64,000 nucleotides of DNA from Chryseobacterium kimseyorum (GCF_025971945.1 NZ_JAPDHW010000003.1:62001-126000), one strand, 5' to 3'. Positions 10,801 to 19,630 are shown, counted from the first letter of the stretch. Translations and numbers: made by a program. Notes: generated by a model not told the origin, from the sequence alone.

Positions 10801-11560
10801 GGGTATTGGTATTTATATAGACGATGATTTTTTTGAACATTGTATAACTCATCTAGAGACAGATAGAGATTTGGTGGAGAAACTATATATGCAAGAAGCT
10901 TCATCAAAACAGCGGACAGATTTTGACTATGAAAGAAAAGGGTTGAAATTAATTTTAAGTTTTAATAAAAATTTCATTTTTGAATTTGTTACTCTATTTT
11001 ATTTTAACGGTAGGCTGATGAACGTAAATATGGAGAATCTAAATTTTATCTGGAATTTCCTTGACGAGAATGATATGGAAAAATTATTCTTTGATATTAT
11101 TTCTAATTCAGTACAAATTGGAATTGGTGACGATGAGTTTGATATGTTTTTCCAAGACCTATCTGGAACTAAAAAAGACTTAGCCTTACAATTCTTAAAA
11201 AATATGATTGTAAAATGGCCAAAAAATATCAGTTCTGTGAATTGTGTTATACAACTGGTTAGAAAATACTTTTCAGATCAATTTGAAACGTTTTTGTTTT
11301 TGTTTCTTGAAAATAATAAAGACATTGAAGATTTTTCATCAATATCATGGAATGGAATTGGAGGGTCGTACTCTGGAAATGTCATCGTAGGAAATGTTCG
11401 AGCAAACGAGTGGCGTAGTATATTTGAGATTTTAAATAAGGGTAAGTCTCAACTTCACTTAATTCCAATTAAGAATTATGTTAAACAAAAAATTGATAAC
11501 TCACTTGAATATGCTGAATATGAACGTCTTCGAAGGTTTAGAAACCCCATTTATTGGTAA
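7805..11560 (+). CDS. Avs-like STAND ATPase with N-terminal nuclease-like domain
   Basis: About 1250 residues. Counting from the upstream GTG at 7793, residues 10-100 resemble a PD-(D/E)XK restriction-endonuclease fold: a FQNLC helix, then Pro61-Asp62 and Glu76-Phe77-Thr78, with Thr where Lys is expected. The ATPase has Walker A GSAGVGKT (221-228), Walker B ILLIDDAN (about 272-279) and a sensor-like VITVRN. The remaining 750 residues lack catalytic motifs and may be the target-recognition part. Nuclease + STAND + long C-terminal sensor is the plan of Avs antiphage proteins. A -7 box at 7786-7793 overlaps the GTG, so translation probably begins at ATG 7805 or 7811. The exact Avs subtype is not determined. 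Confidence 0.8.
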   Translation: MQMSGRLQLIEQKLVSINDAEFQNLCDVYLNLRDNQVQSINRTGSQIGKKKTVKGTPDTFFRSELGHLYFVEFTTVANKGIVKKLKDDILVCLDSKVVKIDKEKIDKIILFFNCKLKVDQEESVIEFSRTHNIDIELIGLDRLALDIFTEHHIIAKDILGIPFETGQILPVDNFIDEYNNKAGNLSTPLDNPFLGRITELEQVRISLESKDLVVLSGSAGVGKTKFGLEVIKEFLSKNPDYTSYVIVKKDIDIWEDLIIQLNSKKNYILLIDDANRQVLSFSQIMGVFREKRKGNIKLVITVRNHALPDINTIYDNFEPELVELSKFSDDEIKSIISNDYFQVKHSKYQDKIIALADGNSRLAVMAAKLAREKHYEFLKGGVYQLYDIYFKTFVKDFSLFDNTAMLKTIGIVSFFFTLRRDDKLFLEQLLKNFDLNYYDFQESLDELSRRELIEISGPNVRISEQVMSTYFFYKIFIKDKKLSFNKLLFGYLDDFSHRFTDTVIISNNTFGYTEVFDHIKDDLNQYFSFYQNDDERIVRFIKLFWFYKRDETLAYIYKKVSQIEEAENPIYNSIYATNDFVFADDKLLAIMTPFFRSYTEDSFNLAVELSFEYTRKSPSVFPELIRRLKENTSFEDDDEFNNNFEKQRELSKLLIAKSKEELPHYQEAFLGLATLFLKHTNRVFKTSRKNNAFIHYNYMVPLNEKVKCMKIEVWNYLFELFAKFPQRVLKIINDWKPHYTEVNKKTLALDLPLILGFIEKKLKPKKFEDVYFVQQFLDSLRFIKPRNIKYQHLYNRFINDEFVDYSKVEWTRRFRTKNRKIDHNEYRKLKIKEISQHFVFKNKSEFGRFGKLIKNTLLVSPHNHSNFNSLCIIMENTFKWDKVLGFEMLKYFIRNKSYTNTPVPYNVFSLIANDSDYGLILWKFLKRLQHKNSNRFKLSFFEQLNDESVNDYYTKEFYNTTKYLDSPEYFNFSWLHKFGPYSQTIFSDFLKIIYDKKLQGIGIYIDDDFFEHCITHLETDRDLVEKLYMQEASSKQRTDFDYERKGLKLILSFNKNFIFEFVTLFYFNGRLMNVNMENLNFIWNFLDENDMEKLFFDIISNSVQIGIGDDEFDMFFQDLSGTKKDLALQFLKNMIVKWPKNISSVNCVIQLVRKYFSDQFETFLFLFLENNKDIEDFSSISWNGIGGSYSGNVIVGNVRANEWRSIFEILNKGKSQLHLIPIKNYVKQKIDNSLEYAEYERLRRFRNPIYW

Positions 11561-11714
11561 TTTTTGCAATTCTTTTTGCTCCTTATGTGTGTTGAAATGT
11601 TGTGGATATTCTGTATCTTATTTGTACCTTGAGATTATAATTAATTGGTTTTCAGCGTAAGTTATTTTTGAAGAAGTAAAATAATTAATAGCTGTATAAG
11701 CTTAATAATACCAA

Positions 11715-11748
11715 CCGCTTTAGATTAAATTCTAAAGCGGTTTTTTTA
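11715..11748 (+). terminator. Intrinsic terminator after the Avs-like gene
   Basis: A perfect 10-bp stem, CCGCTTTAGA / TCTAAAGCGG, with a 6-nt loop is followed by seven Ts. It lies 155 nt past the stop codon; nothing coding is seen in between. Confidence 0.85.
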
Positions 11749-11795
11749 TTACTCACTTTCAGTTCATTAATTGCATTGTAGAACTTTACAGAGCA

Positions 11796-12428
11796 TTAAC
11801 CTTTAAGAAACTCCAAGGTTATGAATGACTTGCCATTCGGTAAGACGTTTTCTTCAGATCCGGAGAGTTTAAATCCAAACTTCGATGCTGTTTCCTCTAA
11901 TGCATGCCTGCTTACAGTTTTAAAAATATCTTTAACAGATTTAATACTTTCAACACCGGTTTGGCTTACGGAACCTGCACCATTATTGGATTGTATGGTA
12001 ATGATAATATTTGCAGATTTGTTGATATTATTTTCAATAAACAAAAACGCCTTTTGAAGGTCGACATATTCAAAAATCAAAGCAGCCCAAATAAAATCTG
12101 CGCTGATGATTGATTGCGTAGAATTGCCAATATCTAAATTGAAAAGTTCCAATTGTCCGAGTTTGTTACTGTATCTTTTTTTAGTTTCGTCGAGATAAGT
12201 TTGATTGATGTCGATACCGCAAACCCTTTGAACTTTATCTGCATCCATGTGCTCTAAGCCATTTCCACCACTGATCCCTAAGAATAATATGTTTTCAGGA
12301 TTATATTTCTTCAGGTATTTGTAGATGAGAGCGTTGAGTAATTGTGCCTGTGCAACATCATCCTCATGCTGCATATGCTTTTCATAGTCCTCCAAAGGAA
12401 TGTTATTCCAGGGATTGGTGTGCTTCAT
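11796..12428 (-). CDS. Class I SAM-dependent methyltransferase
   Basis: 210-residue Rossmann-fold methyltransferase. The SAM-binding motif I is LFLGISGGNGLEH (about residues 46-58 of this start), followed by an acidic residue in CGIDIN that would bind the ribose. The frame is open upstream to an ATG at 12494, but the extra 22 residues are very basic and of low complexity, and the protein body MKHTNPWNNIPL begins at 12428, so the shorter start is preferred. Substrate is unknown. It is convergent with the Avs-like gene and separated from the island by a terminator; no link to defence is implied. Confidence 0.75.
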   Translation of the reverse strand: MKHTNPWNNIPLEDYEKHMQHEDDVAQAQLLNALIYKYLKKYNPENILFLGISGGNGLEHMDADKVQRVCGIDINQTYLDETKKRYSNKLGQLELFNLDIGNSTQSIISADFIWAALIFEYVDLQKAFLFIENNINKSANIIITIQSNNGAGSVSQTGVESIKSVKDIFKTVSRHALEETASKFGFKLSGSEENVLPNGKSFITLEFLKG

Positions 12429-12698
12429 CTTTCTTGTTTCATATTTTCGTTTTTGAAAGTTACGTAATATTGTCCTACGTTGATTCTGCTTCATTGAGCT
12501 TGATCATTTCTATATCAAACAACTTACGTATAGATTCTTGAAATTGATCTTAATTAAACAAATTCATGAAACTGCAATTTTTTCAGACATTTTAATTTAC
12601 TCTATACAAATGCAAGTTTAAAAAAGAAAATTCTTCCTTTGGTAGCATATTAATTGTATTCAACAGGATAAATTGTTGTTCAATAAAATATCTAATTT

Positions 12699-13529
12699 AT
12701 GAAACACGCGTTAAGTATTATATTTTTATTTATTATTCACCTGTTATCTGCACAAACAGAAATTAAAGAATATAAAGCTCAGGACAATATTTATTTGGTT
12801 GGTGACCGTGTGTTTTCACTGTATTACATCACTCCAGAAGGTGTCGTGGTCATTGATCCTATTAATGATCAGATTGCAACCGAAACCTTAAAGTCTATTA
12901 AAAAGCACACAGATCTTCCCGTAAAATATGTCATTTACAGCCATAATCACTGGGATCATAATGCTGGTGGCAAGATCTATAAAAAGCTTGGTGCAAAATT
13001 CATTTCACACGCAAAAGCCGCTGAAAATATGTCGCCAAATGATCAGGTCGTTGCTGTTGATTCTACATGGAAAGGTAATAAGACTGTTTTTAGTTTAGGA
13101 GGCAAGAAAATTGAACTGTTCTACTATGGTAAAAATCATGGTGATGGAATGATTGTTTTTAGATTTCCGGAGAAAAATACCGTTTTCACCGTAGACCTCG
13201 TTGTGCCGGATCGCGTTCTTTACGCATATCTGCCTGACGCCAAACCTCAGCAGTGGCTCGAAAATCTTTATGATATCAAAAGACTGGACTTTGACCAGTT
13301 ACTGATGGCTCATGTGAGACCGATTGGCAGCCGTAAAGACTTAGATCTGCAAATCGGGTACTTTGAAGATCTTTATAAAGCGACTGAATTGGAAATGAAA
13401 AAGGGGACGAACTTATTTGATATTCCTAAGACCGTAAAATTACCGCAATATCAACATTTACAAAACTATGATGAATGGCTGCATATGAATGTCTGGAGGA
13501 TTTTGATGGAAAAAACAATCGGACAGTAG
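12699..13529 (+). CDS. Secreted metallo-beta-lactamase-fold hydrolase
   Basis: 276 residues beginning with a signal peptide (cleavage near LLSAQT). Zinc ligands of the MBL fold are all visible: SHNHWDHNAGG (the HxHxDH motif), His in GKNHGDG, Asp in TVDLVVPD and His in MAHVRP. The substrate cannot be read; the family spans lactamases, thioesterases, quinoprotein-relay proteins and others. It lies 400 nt upstream of a SusC/SusD pair on the same strand and has its own terminator, so it is probably transcribed separately. Confidence 0.85.
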   Translation: MKHALSIIFLFIIHLLSAQTEIKEYKAQDNIYLVGDRVFSLYYITPEGVVVIDPINDQIATETLKSIKKHTDLPVKYVIYSHNHWDHNAGGKIYKKLGAKFISHAKAAENMSPNDQVVAVDSTWKGNKTVFSLGGKKIELFYYGKNHGDGMIVFRFPEKNTVFTVDLVVPDRVLYAYLPDAKPQQWLENLYDIKRLDFDQLLMAHVRPIGSRKDLDLQIGYFEDLYKATELEMKKGTNLFDIPKTVKLPQYQHLQNYDEWLHMNVWRILMEKTIGQ

Positions 13530-13932
13530 ATGGCTTAATTAATTTATCACAAAAACATAGCAGTGTTTACTACATGATGTTGATTTGTAATATATTTTAT
13601 TTAAAATAAACAGGATTAACAAAAATAGATCAAGCGATTCTAAAATCTCCAGACTAATGTTTGGGGATTTTTTTGTTTCTAACTGAAGCATCTTTAACTT
13701 CTTTTTTAGTGGTGAGAAAACAATTGACAAAATTATAGGGCTAACAATGAAATGGTTAAATGTAATTCTATGTTGGGAGAAGTGAGCAGGTAACTGCAGG
13801 ATAGCAGAAATTTATGATAAGTATACTTTTAGGGAAATAAAAAATATGAGAAATATCATGTCGGTTGAGTTCGGCCGTTTCTTATGTTTTGATTTTATAG
13901 AAAGTAATTATTAAATAATCACCAATCACAGA
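13530..13932. other. Intergenic region ahead of susC
   Basis: 403 nt without a credible gene. It contains the terminator of the MBL-fold gene (13642-13675) and the leader of the SusC-like gene, with a near-consensus TATG-TTTTG at about 13881-13890. A 63-codon minus-strand frame here has no features of a protein. Confidence 0.6.
13642..13675 (+). terminator. Intrinsic terminator of the MBL-fold gene
   Basis: A 13-bp stem (13642-13654 with 13659-13671, two G-T wobbles) and a 4-nt loop run into a T-tract. Confidence 0.7.
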
Positions 13933-16854
13933 ATGAAGAAATCCATAGTAGCTCTGGGTATTCTATTGAGTACCTCAAGTTTGATCTTCTCACAGGAAAA
14001 ACAAACGGCCGATCCGGTCAAGTCTCAGGATAGTATCCAGAATCCTAAGAATAAAACGAAAGACATCGAAGAAGTGGTCATCATCGCTTACGGTACTCAA
14101 AAGAAGGGAGAAGTCACCGGTTCTGTAGGCAGGGTAAATGCCGAAAGTTTCAAAGACCGTCCTATCGCAAGAATTGATCAGGCGTTAACAGGTCAGATTG
14201 CGGGTGTAAAGACAAGGGCAACTTCAGGAAAACCCGGAGAGCCTTTAGAAATCAGAGTACGTGGTACAGCATCAATCTCAGCGAGCAATTCACCTCTCTA
14301 TGTAATAGACGGAATGGTCGCGGACGATATGGCCAACGTTTCTCCGGATGATGTGCAATCGATTGAAGTACTTAAGGATGCTGCATCCACGGCGATGTAC
14401 GGATCCAGAGGTTCTAACGGTATCGTCATTGTAACAACCAAAAAAGGAGTGTCGGGAAAGCCGTCATTTTCATTTTCTCAATATTACGGTGTGCAGACTA
14501 TTGAAAAAAAGTTAGACATCATGACTAGTTCAGAATGGATTAATTATGCCACCGAATCGATTAATAAAAGATGGGTAGCTTTGGCTCCGGGAAATTCTGC
14601 TTCAGACAGTTATGCAGTGAGAGCGAATTATTTTAATCTCGCTAACACCACCAATTATAATCTGGCCAATGTCAACTATATGATCGATCCTCGGTGGGGA
14701 ACTGATCAGGTTGCTTACATTGACTGGCAGGATGCGTTCTACCGTCCGGCATCGATTCAGAATTATCAGTTGTCAGTGCGGGGAGGCAGCAAAGATGTAA
14801 AGTATGCAATCTCAGCTGCATATTTTGATCAGGAAGGTTTGGCTCTCAATACAGGTTTCAACAGGTATAATCTAAGTGCAGTTGTTGACATTAATATCTC
14901 TGACAAATGGAAAGCCGGAATTACTTTGAGACCGAGTTACTCACAGAGTTACGGAGCTGCAGTCGACGGAAAAGACAATGAAGCTCATAAAATGCTGTCT
15001 ATGGTTCCTGTAGCAGAACTGTCAGCGGGTCTTTACAGCAATTTTTGGAAAAATGAACGGTACCGGTGGGCAAGTTCTTCACAAAGTTCAATTGGTGTTT
15101 TAGAAAATACAACCAATAATACCAATGAATTCAGATTACTGTCGAGCTTATATATGTCCTACGATATTTTACCGGGTTTAAATTTTAAAATCTCAGGGGG
15201 TGCAACCAATAATTTTAATCTGAATAACAGCTATACGCCGACTTTCAATTTGATCACCAATATTCCGGGTCAGGTAAGTATTGCAAGCCGTAGAACGATT
15301 AATTATAACCGATATTTAGGTGAGGCATTGCTGAATTATAAAAAGACTTTCGGTAATCACAGTGTAGCAGCACTTGCGGGATACAGCGCAGAAAATTACA
15401 GAACGACAAGCCAGTATAACCGGAATAAAGGTTTTCCTAATGATGATTTAAAAACATTTAACTTCACTCAGTCTGCATCAGTGCTCAATTCAGAATATAC
15501 CGCTTCAGAGTGGATGTTGATTTCAATGTTTGGCCGTGTAAACTATGATTACAAAAAGAAATATATGTTGTTTGCAAGTACTCGTAGAGATGGTTCTTCC
15601 AGATTCGGATGGAATAATCTTTATGGAGTTTTCTCTGCATTTGGTGGAGCCTGGAAAATGGATGAAGAAGAATTCCTGAAAGATAGATCTTGGCTGAGCA
15701 ACTTAAAACTGAGATACAGCTGGGGAGAAAACGGAAATAATAACATTGGCGATTACAGAGCATTTGGTACGCTTTCCGGCGGAAACTATTCTTTCGGAGG
15801 TAATTTATCCAACGGTTTAATACCCAACACAATTGAAAATCCGAATTTGACCTGGGAAAAAACGCAGTCTTCAGATTTCGGTTTCGAACTTGGACTATTT
15901 AACAGAATCGACTTTACAGCAGATTATTATATTAAAAAAACCAATGACCTGCTTTTGCAGCAACCCATTCCGCTGGCTACAGGTTACAACATTATGTGGA
16001 AAAATGTAGGATCGGTTCAGAATACCGGTTTGGAATTGGATTTAAGCACAAAAAATTTAACAGGAGCATTTAAATGGAATACCTCCGCGAATATTGCTTT
16101 TAATAACAATAAAGTCTTGCAATTGGGCGCTGACAATGCACCGATTTATACAGGATTCAGTAGTAGCACCAACATTATTCAGGTTGGTGAGGAGCTTAAT
16201 TCTTTTTACCTGTATGAAGCGATAGGAGTACTTTCTACAGCAGATCTAAGCAATGCAGCAGTTGCAAAAACAGCGGGAGCCATTGCAGGTGACGTAAAAT
16301 ACAAAGATGTGAATGGAGATGGAATCATTAACGAAAATGACCGTCACATCATAGGCAGTCCCACTCCGGATTATTACTGGGGTTTCACCAATACTTTTTC
16401 TTATAAAGGTTTTGATCTTTCTGTATTTTTTCAGGGTCAGAAAGGTGGATACAGTTATGCACTGCTTGGCCGCGCAATCGACCGTACCGGTATGGGAACT
16501 ACCACCAATGTAATGGGGAACTGGGCAAACCGCTGGCGTTCAGATGCAGATCCGGGTGACGGAAAAACACCGAGATTAGACGGAACTACAGGAAGTCTTT
16601 TAGATACAAGATGGCTGTATGATGCAACATATATTCAGTTGAAAAACATTACTCTGGGATATAATTTTGAACAGGAATTGGTAAATAAATTAAAAATTTC
16701 CAACCTGAGAGTGTATGTCAGCTTAGAAAATGTCTGGCGAAAAGACAATTACTACGGTGGTTACAACCCGGAATCTGTACAGTCTGACGGTACCGATTAT
16801 GGAGCCTATCCGAATGCGAAAGTCTATATGATGGGTCTAAACTTTAACTTTTAA
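13933..16854 (+). CDS. SusC/RagA-type TonB-dependent outer-membrane transporter
   Basis: 973 residues with an N-terminal signal peptide (cleavage near IFSQ). A TonB-box-like EEVVIIAYG at about 48 is followed by the plug domain with the family hallmarks LYVIDG, IEVLKDAAST and YGSRGSNGIV, then a 22-strand barrel ending in aromatic residues (LNFNF). The carboxypeptidase-regulatory-like domain usual at the N-terminus of SusC proteins is absent: only some 25 residues lie between signal peptide and TonB box. The SusD partner follows 10 nt downstream. Together they would capture and import a nutrient across the outer membrane; the ligand is not evident because no glycoside hydrolase is nearby. Confidence 0.95.
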   Translation: MKKSIVALGILLSTSSLIFSQEKQTADPVKSQDSIQNPKNKTKDIEEVVIIAYGTQKKGEVTGSVGRVNAESFKDRPIARIDQALTGQIAGVKTRATSGKPGEPLEIRVRGTASISASNSPLYVIDGMVADDMANVSPDDVQSIEVLKDAASTAMYGSRGSNGIVIVTTKKGVSGKPSFSFSQYYGVQTIEKKLDIMTSSEWINYATESINKRWVALAPGNSASDSYAVRANYFNLANTTNYNLANVNYMIDPRWGTDQVAYIDWQDAFYRPASIQNYQLSVRGGSKDVKYAISAAYFDQEGLALNTGFNRYNLSAVVDINISDKWKAGITLRPSYSQSYGAAVDGKDNEAHKMLSMVPVAELSAGLYSNFWKNERYRWASSSQSSIGVLENTTNNTNEFRLLSSLYMSYDILPGLNFKISGGATNNFNLNNSYTPTFNLITNIPGQVSIASRRTINYNRYLGEALLNYKKTFGNHSVAALAGYSAENYRTTSQYNRNKGFPNDDLKTFNFTQSASVLNSEYTASEWMLISMFGRVNYDYKKKYMLFASTRRDGSSRFGWNNLYGVFSAFGGAWKMDEEEFLKDRSWLSNLKLRYSWGENGNNNIGDYRAFGTLSGGNYSFGGNLSNGLIPNTIENPNLTWEKTQSSDFGFELGLFNRIDFTADYYIKKTNDLLLQQPIPLATGYNIMWKNVGSVQNTGLELDLSTKNLTGAFKWNTSANIAFNNNKVLQLGADNAPIYTGFSSSTNIIQVGEELNSFYLYEAIGVLSTADLSNAAVAKTAGAIAGDVKYKDVNGDGIINENDRHIIGSPTPDYYWGFTNTFSYKGFDLSVFFQGQKGGYSYALLGRAIDRTGMGTTTNVMGNWANRWRSDADPGDGKTPRLDGTTGSLLDTRWLYDATYIQLKNITLGYNFEQELVNKLKISNLRVYVSLENVWRKDNYYGGYNPESVQSDGTDYGAYPNAKVYMMGLNFNF

Positions 16855-16864
16855 ATCAAAAAAA

Positions 16865-18400
16865 ATGAAAATTAATACAATACATAAATCTTTTCTACAG
16901 GTAAAAATGAAATCTCTTACTAAAGCAATAATATGCGGAACCATAATGTTGGGAATGGTCAGCTGTGAAGACGATTTGATGCTTGAGCCAGAAAACAATA
17001 TTACCCAAAATTCATTCTACACCACCGAACTACAGATCCAGCAGGCGTTGTCTGGAGTATATTCTGCAATGGTAAACGCTTCATCGCGAGGTGGATATGA
17101 TGTGAATTTTTATTTACTGGCATCAGAAGTCCGTTCTAATAATTTCAATGCGATTTCACAGAATGGTAACAGAGATTATTACGCTATCAACCGTTTTCAG
17201 GACACCTCTTCAACAGATGAAATGGAAATTCTCTGGGAAGATGCTTATCAACAGATTTCGTATGCGAATCAGCTTCTGTCAAGAATTGATGCGGTACCTT
17301 TTGCTGATCCGGCGACAAGAGAACAATACCGTTCCGAAGCCCGTTTTCTAAGATCATATGCCTATTTTGAATTAATGAGAAGTTTTGGAAAAGTTCCTTT
17401 AATCGAGAAGCCGGTCAGTCCGGAAGAAGCAGCCAAGATACCGAGAACAGATTTGGCGACGCTGTACACTTTCATTACTTCTGAGATTGAAGCATCGGTT
17501 GCAGGCTTGAAAAATGTATACGACGCAGCAAACAAAGGAAGGATCACTAAATCTGCAGCCCATGCGATGTTGGGAAGAATTTATCTTACAGGATCAGGTT
17601 TTCCTTTAAACAACAGTTCTTATGTTTCTAAAGCGAAAGATCATCTTTCTGCAGTGATTCAGGGCGAAGGTCAGTTTGTGACTTTCGCACCAAACTATGC
17701 AGACTTATTCAAAAGTGTCAATGACAACAAGTATCATATCTTTGAGATCCAGCATATCAGTGGAGGTCTGTCTCAGGGCTCTTATTTGCCAAGTTATGTT
17801 TCACCAAACTTTGGTACTGCCGATCCATACTATAATCCACAGGGAAGTTTATTTTCTTCAGCTGAGTTAGGAGTCTCTCAGTCTTTGATTGATACTTACG
17901 AGCCGGGAGATTTAAGGCTTCCTTTAACCATCAGAACAAGTTTTATCGCGACAAACGGACAACCCGATCAGGCGAAATTTTTTGTAAAATTCAGAGAAAA
18001 GGGAATTGTTTTAACCAACCGTTACGACTGGCCTATTAATTTCCCAATTATAAGATACGAAGATGTACTCCTGATGTATGCTGAGATTTTAAATAGTGAG
18101 GGATCTACCAGCATGGCAGTTGGTCATTTAAACCGAATCCGTCAGAGAGCAGGTTTAGCTCCGCTTTCCACCTCAATTTCTGCAGCAGATTTTACAACCG
18201 CACTTCGTAAAGAGAGAAGAGTGGAATTTGCCGGTGAAGGTGTTTACTGGCATGATTTAGTACGCTGGAATACAGGTGTAACGGTGATCAATCAGGCTGC
18301 TGCTGCTTTAAACTACAATTACACCATTACCACAAATGATTATCTGTATCAGGTGCCGTTATCCCAGATTCAGGTTGCGGGATATGATCAGAATCCATAG
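16865..18400 (+). CDS. RagB/SusD-family substrate-binding lipoprotein
   Basis: 511 residues from this ATG. A lipoprotein signal ends GMVSC. An internal ATG at 16907 (MKSLTKAI) would give a more typical short signal peptide, so the true start may be there. SusD hallmarks are the helical N-terminal half with LLSRIDA and RSEARFLRSYAYFELMR, and the C-terminal ILNSEG, HLNRIRQRAGL and LRKERRVEFAGEG segments. It would sit on the cell surface as a lid on the SusC barrel encoded immediately upstream. A terminator follows. Confidence 0.95.
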   Translation: MKINTIHKSFLQVKMKSLTKAIICGTIMLGMVSCEDDLMLEPENNITQNSFYTTELQIQQALSGVYSAMVNASSRGGYDVNFYLLASEVRSNNFNAISQNGNRDYYAINRFQDTSSTDEMEILWEDAYQQISYANQLLSRIDAVPFADPATREQYRSEARFLRSYAYFELMRSFGKVPLIEKPVSPEEAAKIPRTDLATLYTFITSEIEASVAGLKNVYDAANKGRITKSAAHAMLGRIYLTGSGFPLNNSSYVSKAKDHLSAVIQGEGQFVTFAPNYADLFKSVNDNKYHIFEIQHISGGLSQGSYLPSYVSPNFGTADPYYNPQGSLFSSAELGVSQSLIDTYEPGDLRLPLTIRTSFIATNGQPDQAKFFVKFREKGIVLTNRYDWPINFPIIRYEDVLLMYAEILNSEGSTSMAVGHLNRIRQRAGLAPLSTSISAADFTTALRKERRVEFAGEGVYWHDLVRWNTGVTVINQAAAALNYNYTITTNDYLYQVPLSQIQVAGYDQNP

Positions 18401-18433
18401 AAATATCTTTTTTTTTTAATTTTTTATTATGAG

Positions 18434-18463
18434 TCCCCACGCATTAAGCTTGGGGATTTTTTT
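18434..18463 (+). terminator. Intrinsic terminator of susCD
   Basis: TCCCCA-C-GC pairs with GC-T-TGGGGA around ATTAA, followed by seven Ts. Confidence 0.8.
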
Positions 18464-18489
18464 ATTTAACGCAATCATTTTAAATTAAT

Positions 18490-18497
18490 TAGCTTTG
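18490..18497 (+). promoter_or_regulatory. -7 promoter box of the SnoaL-like gene
   Basis: TAGCTTTG matches TAnnTTTG and lies 26 nt before the start codon. No TTG box is seen at the expected spacing. Confidence 0.5.
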
Positions 18498-18523
18498 TGT
18501 AAATAACCACAAAACAAATTAAA

Positions 18524-19027
18524 ATGAAAAATCTAAAAGTTTTATGTACAGGTGTTCTTTTAGTGATGAGCATCTTCTGTTATTCTCAAAATGATGAAAA
18601 GGCAATTCAGGCGCAGGTTAGCCAAATGGTTTCCGACTGGAATACCCATGAATTCAAAAATATGGATTCTTACATGACCGAAGATGTAGAATGGATCAAC
18701 ATTGTCGGTATGTGGTGGAAAGGCAGGGATGAGGTAAAAGCCGCGCATAAGGGAAATTTTGGCGCTTTTTTTAAAGGAGTTCCATTTACGCAGAAAAGTT
18801 TAAAGACCCGTTTCTTAACAAAAGACGTAGCCGTTGCAACATTGGTTAGCAGCGTAGGGGAATTTTTTCCGCCGGATGGAATCGATCATGGAAATAACAG
18901 AATGCCGGCAAGTGACGATATTCTTACTTTGGTTTTTGTTAAAAAGAATGGAAAATGGCTAATCTCTTCCGGACAGAATACTGTAGTAGATGCTCGCGCG
19001 GCAGGAAACAATCCGGCAAAAAGATAA
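18524..19027 (+). CDS. Secreted SnoaL-like / SgcJ-EcaC family protein (DUF4440)
   Basis: 167 residues with a signal peptide cleaved near CYSQ. The body has the NTF2/SnoaL-like fold pattern seen in SgcJ/EcaC-type proteins: helix IQAQVSQMVSDWN, MDSYMTEDVEWINIVGMWWKG, and a C-terminal strand KKNGKWLISSGQNTVV. Such proteins are small ligand-binding or steroid-isomerase-like folds; no activity can be assigned. A separate -7 box precedes it. It is followed 88 nt later by a cupin lipoprotein, with which it may be co-transcribed. Confidence 0.8.
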   Translation: MKNLKVLCTGVLLVMSIFCYSQNDEKAIQAQVSQMVSDWNTHEFKNMDSYMTEDVEWINIVGMWWKGRDEVKAAHKGNFGAFFKGVPFTQKSLKTRFLTKDVAVATLVSSVGEFFPPDGIDHGNNRMPASDDILTLVFVKKNGKWLISSGQNTVVDARAAGNNPAKR

Positions 19028-19114
19028 CATTTCAATCTTATTTTATCATATTCTACACCTTTTTTAATGATGAAATGTCTAAATTGTGTATTTAAACCGT
19101 TCAATACAATTAAT

Positions 19115-19606
19115 ATGACGAAAGCAAGAGCCGTGATTTTAGGAATGATAAGTACCGTTATTTTTTCCTGCAACGAAAAAAATGACAGAAAAGCAGAGAT
19201 TGAAACATCCGAAAAACAGGAAATGCTGTTTCCAAAAGGTGATAAAGTGGCCAATGACAAATTCGTAGGAAACGTGTATCAGGCAATTTTAAGTGATGAC
19301 GGAACACGAGTCAGCAATGTTACTTTTGAAGCAAATGGACGTACAAATTGGCATAATCATCCGGGCGGACAGACACTTTTAGTGACTGACGGTGTGGGTT
19401 ATCATCAGGAAGAAGGGAAGCCTGTTCAGAAAATAAAAAAAGGTGATGTGATTAAAATCGGCAAAAATGTTAAACATTGGCATGGAGGAAGCGAGAATCA
19501 GGCAATGACGCATATTGCCGTGAGCATCGATCATGAGAAAAATCCTTCACAATGGTTTGAGCCCGTAACTGACGAACAGTTTACTAAAGAAATCTCCAAG
19601 AAATAG
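19115..19606 (+). CDS. Cupin-domain lipoprotein
   Basis: 163 residues from ATG 19115 (MTKARAV), which gives a clean lipoprotein signal ending IFSC; the frame is open to 19067 but that extension places 16 odd residues before the signal. The cupin core shows metal ligands WHNHPGGQ, and later KHWHGG, typical of the single-domain cupins that accompany carboxymuconolactone-decarboxylase-like enzymes. It is probably a periplasmic or surface-anchored small-molecule enzyme or binding protein. It converges on the next gene across a strong palindrome. Confidence 0.8.
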   Translation: MTKARAVILGMISTVIFSCNEKNDRKAEIETSEKQEMLFPKGDKVANDKFVGNVYQAILSDDGTRVSNVTFEANGRTNWHNHPGGQTLLVTDGVGYHQEEGKPVQKIKKGDVIKIGKNVKHWHGGSENQAMTHIAVSIDHEKNPSQWFEPVTDEQFTKEISKK

Positions 19607-19630
19607 ATTGAATATCTACCGATATAAAAC

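Noticed and set aside
11478..11660. A 60-codon frame overlapping the end of the Avs-like gene
   Set aside because: It is out of frame with a strong gene and its tail is ordinary AT-rich spacer.
13539..13730. A 63-codon minus-strand frame
   Set aside because: It crosses a clear terminator hairpin and has no recognisable features.
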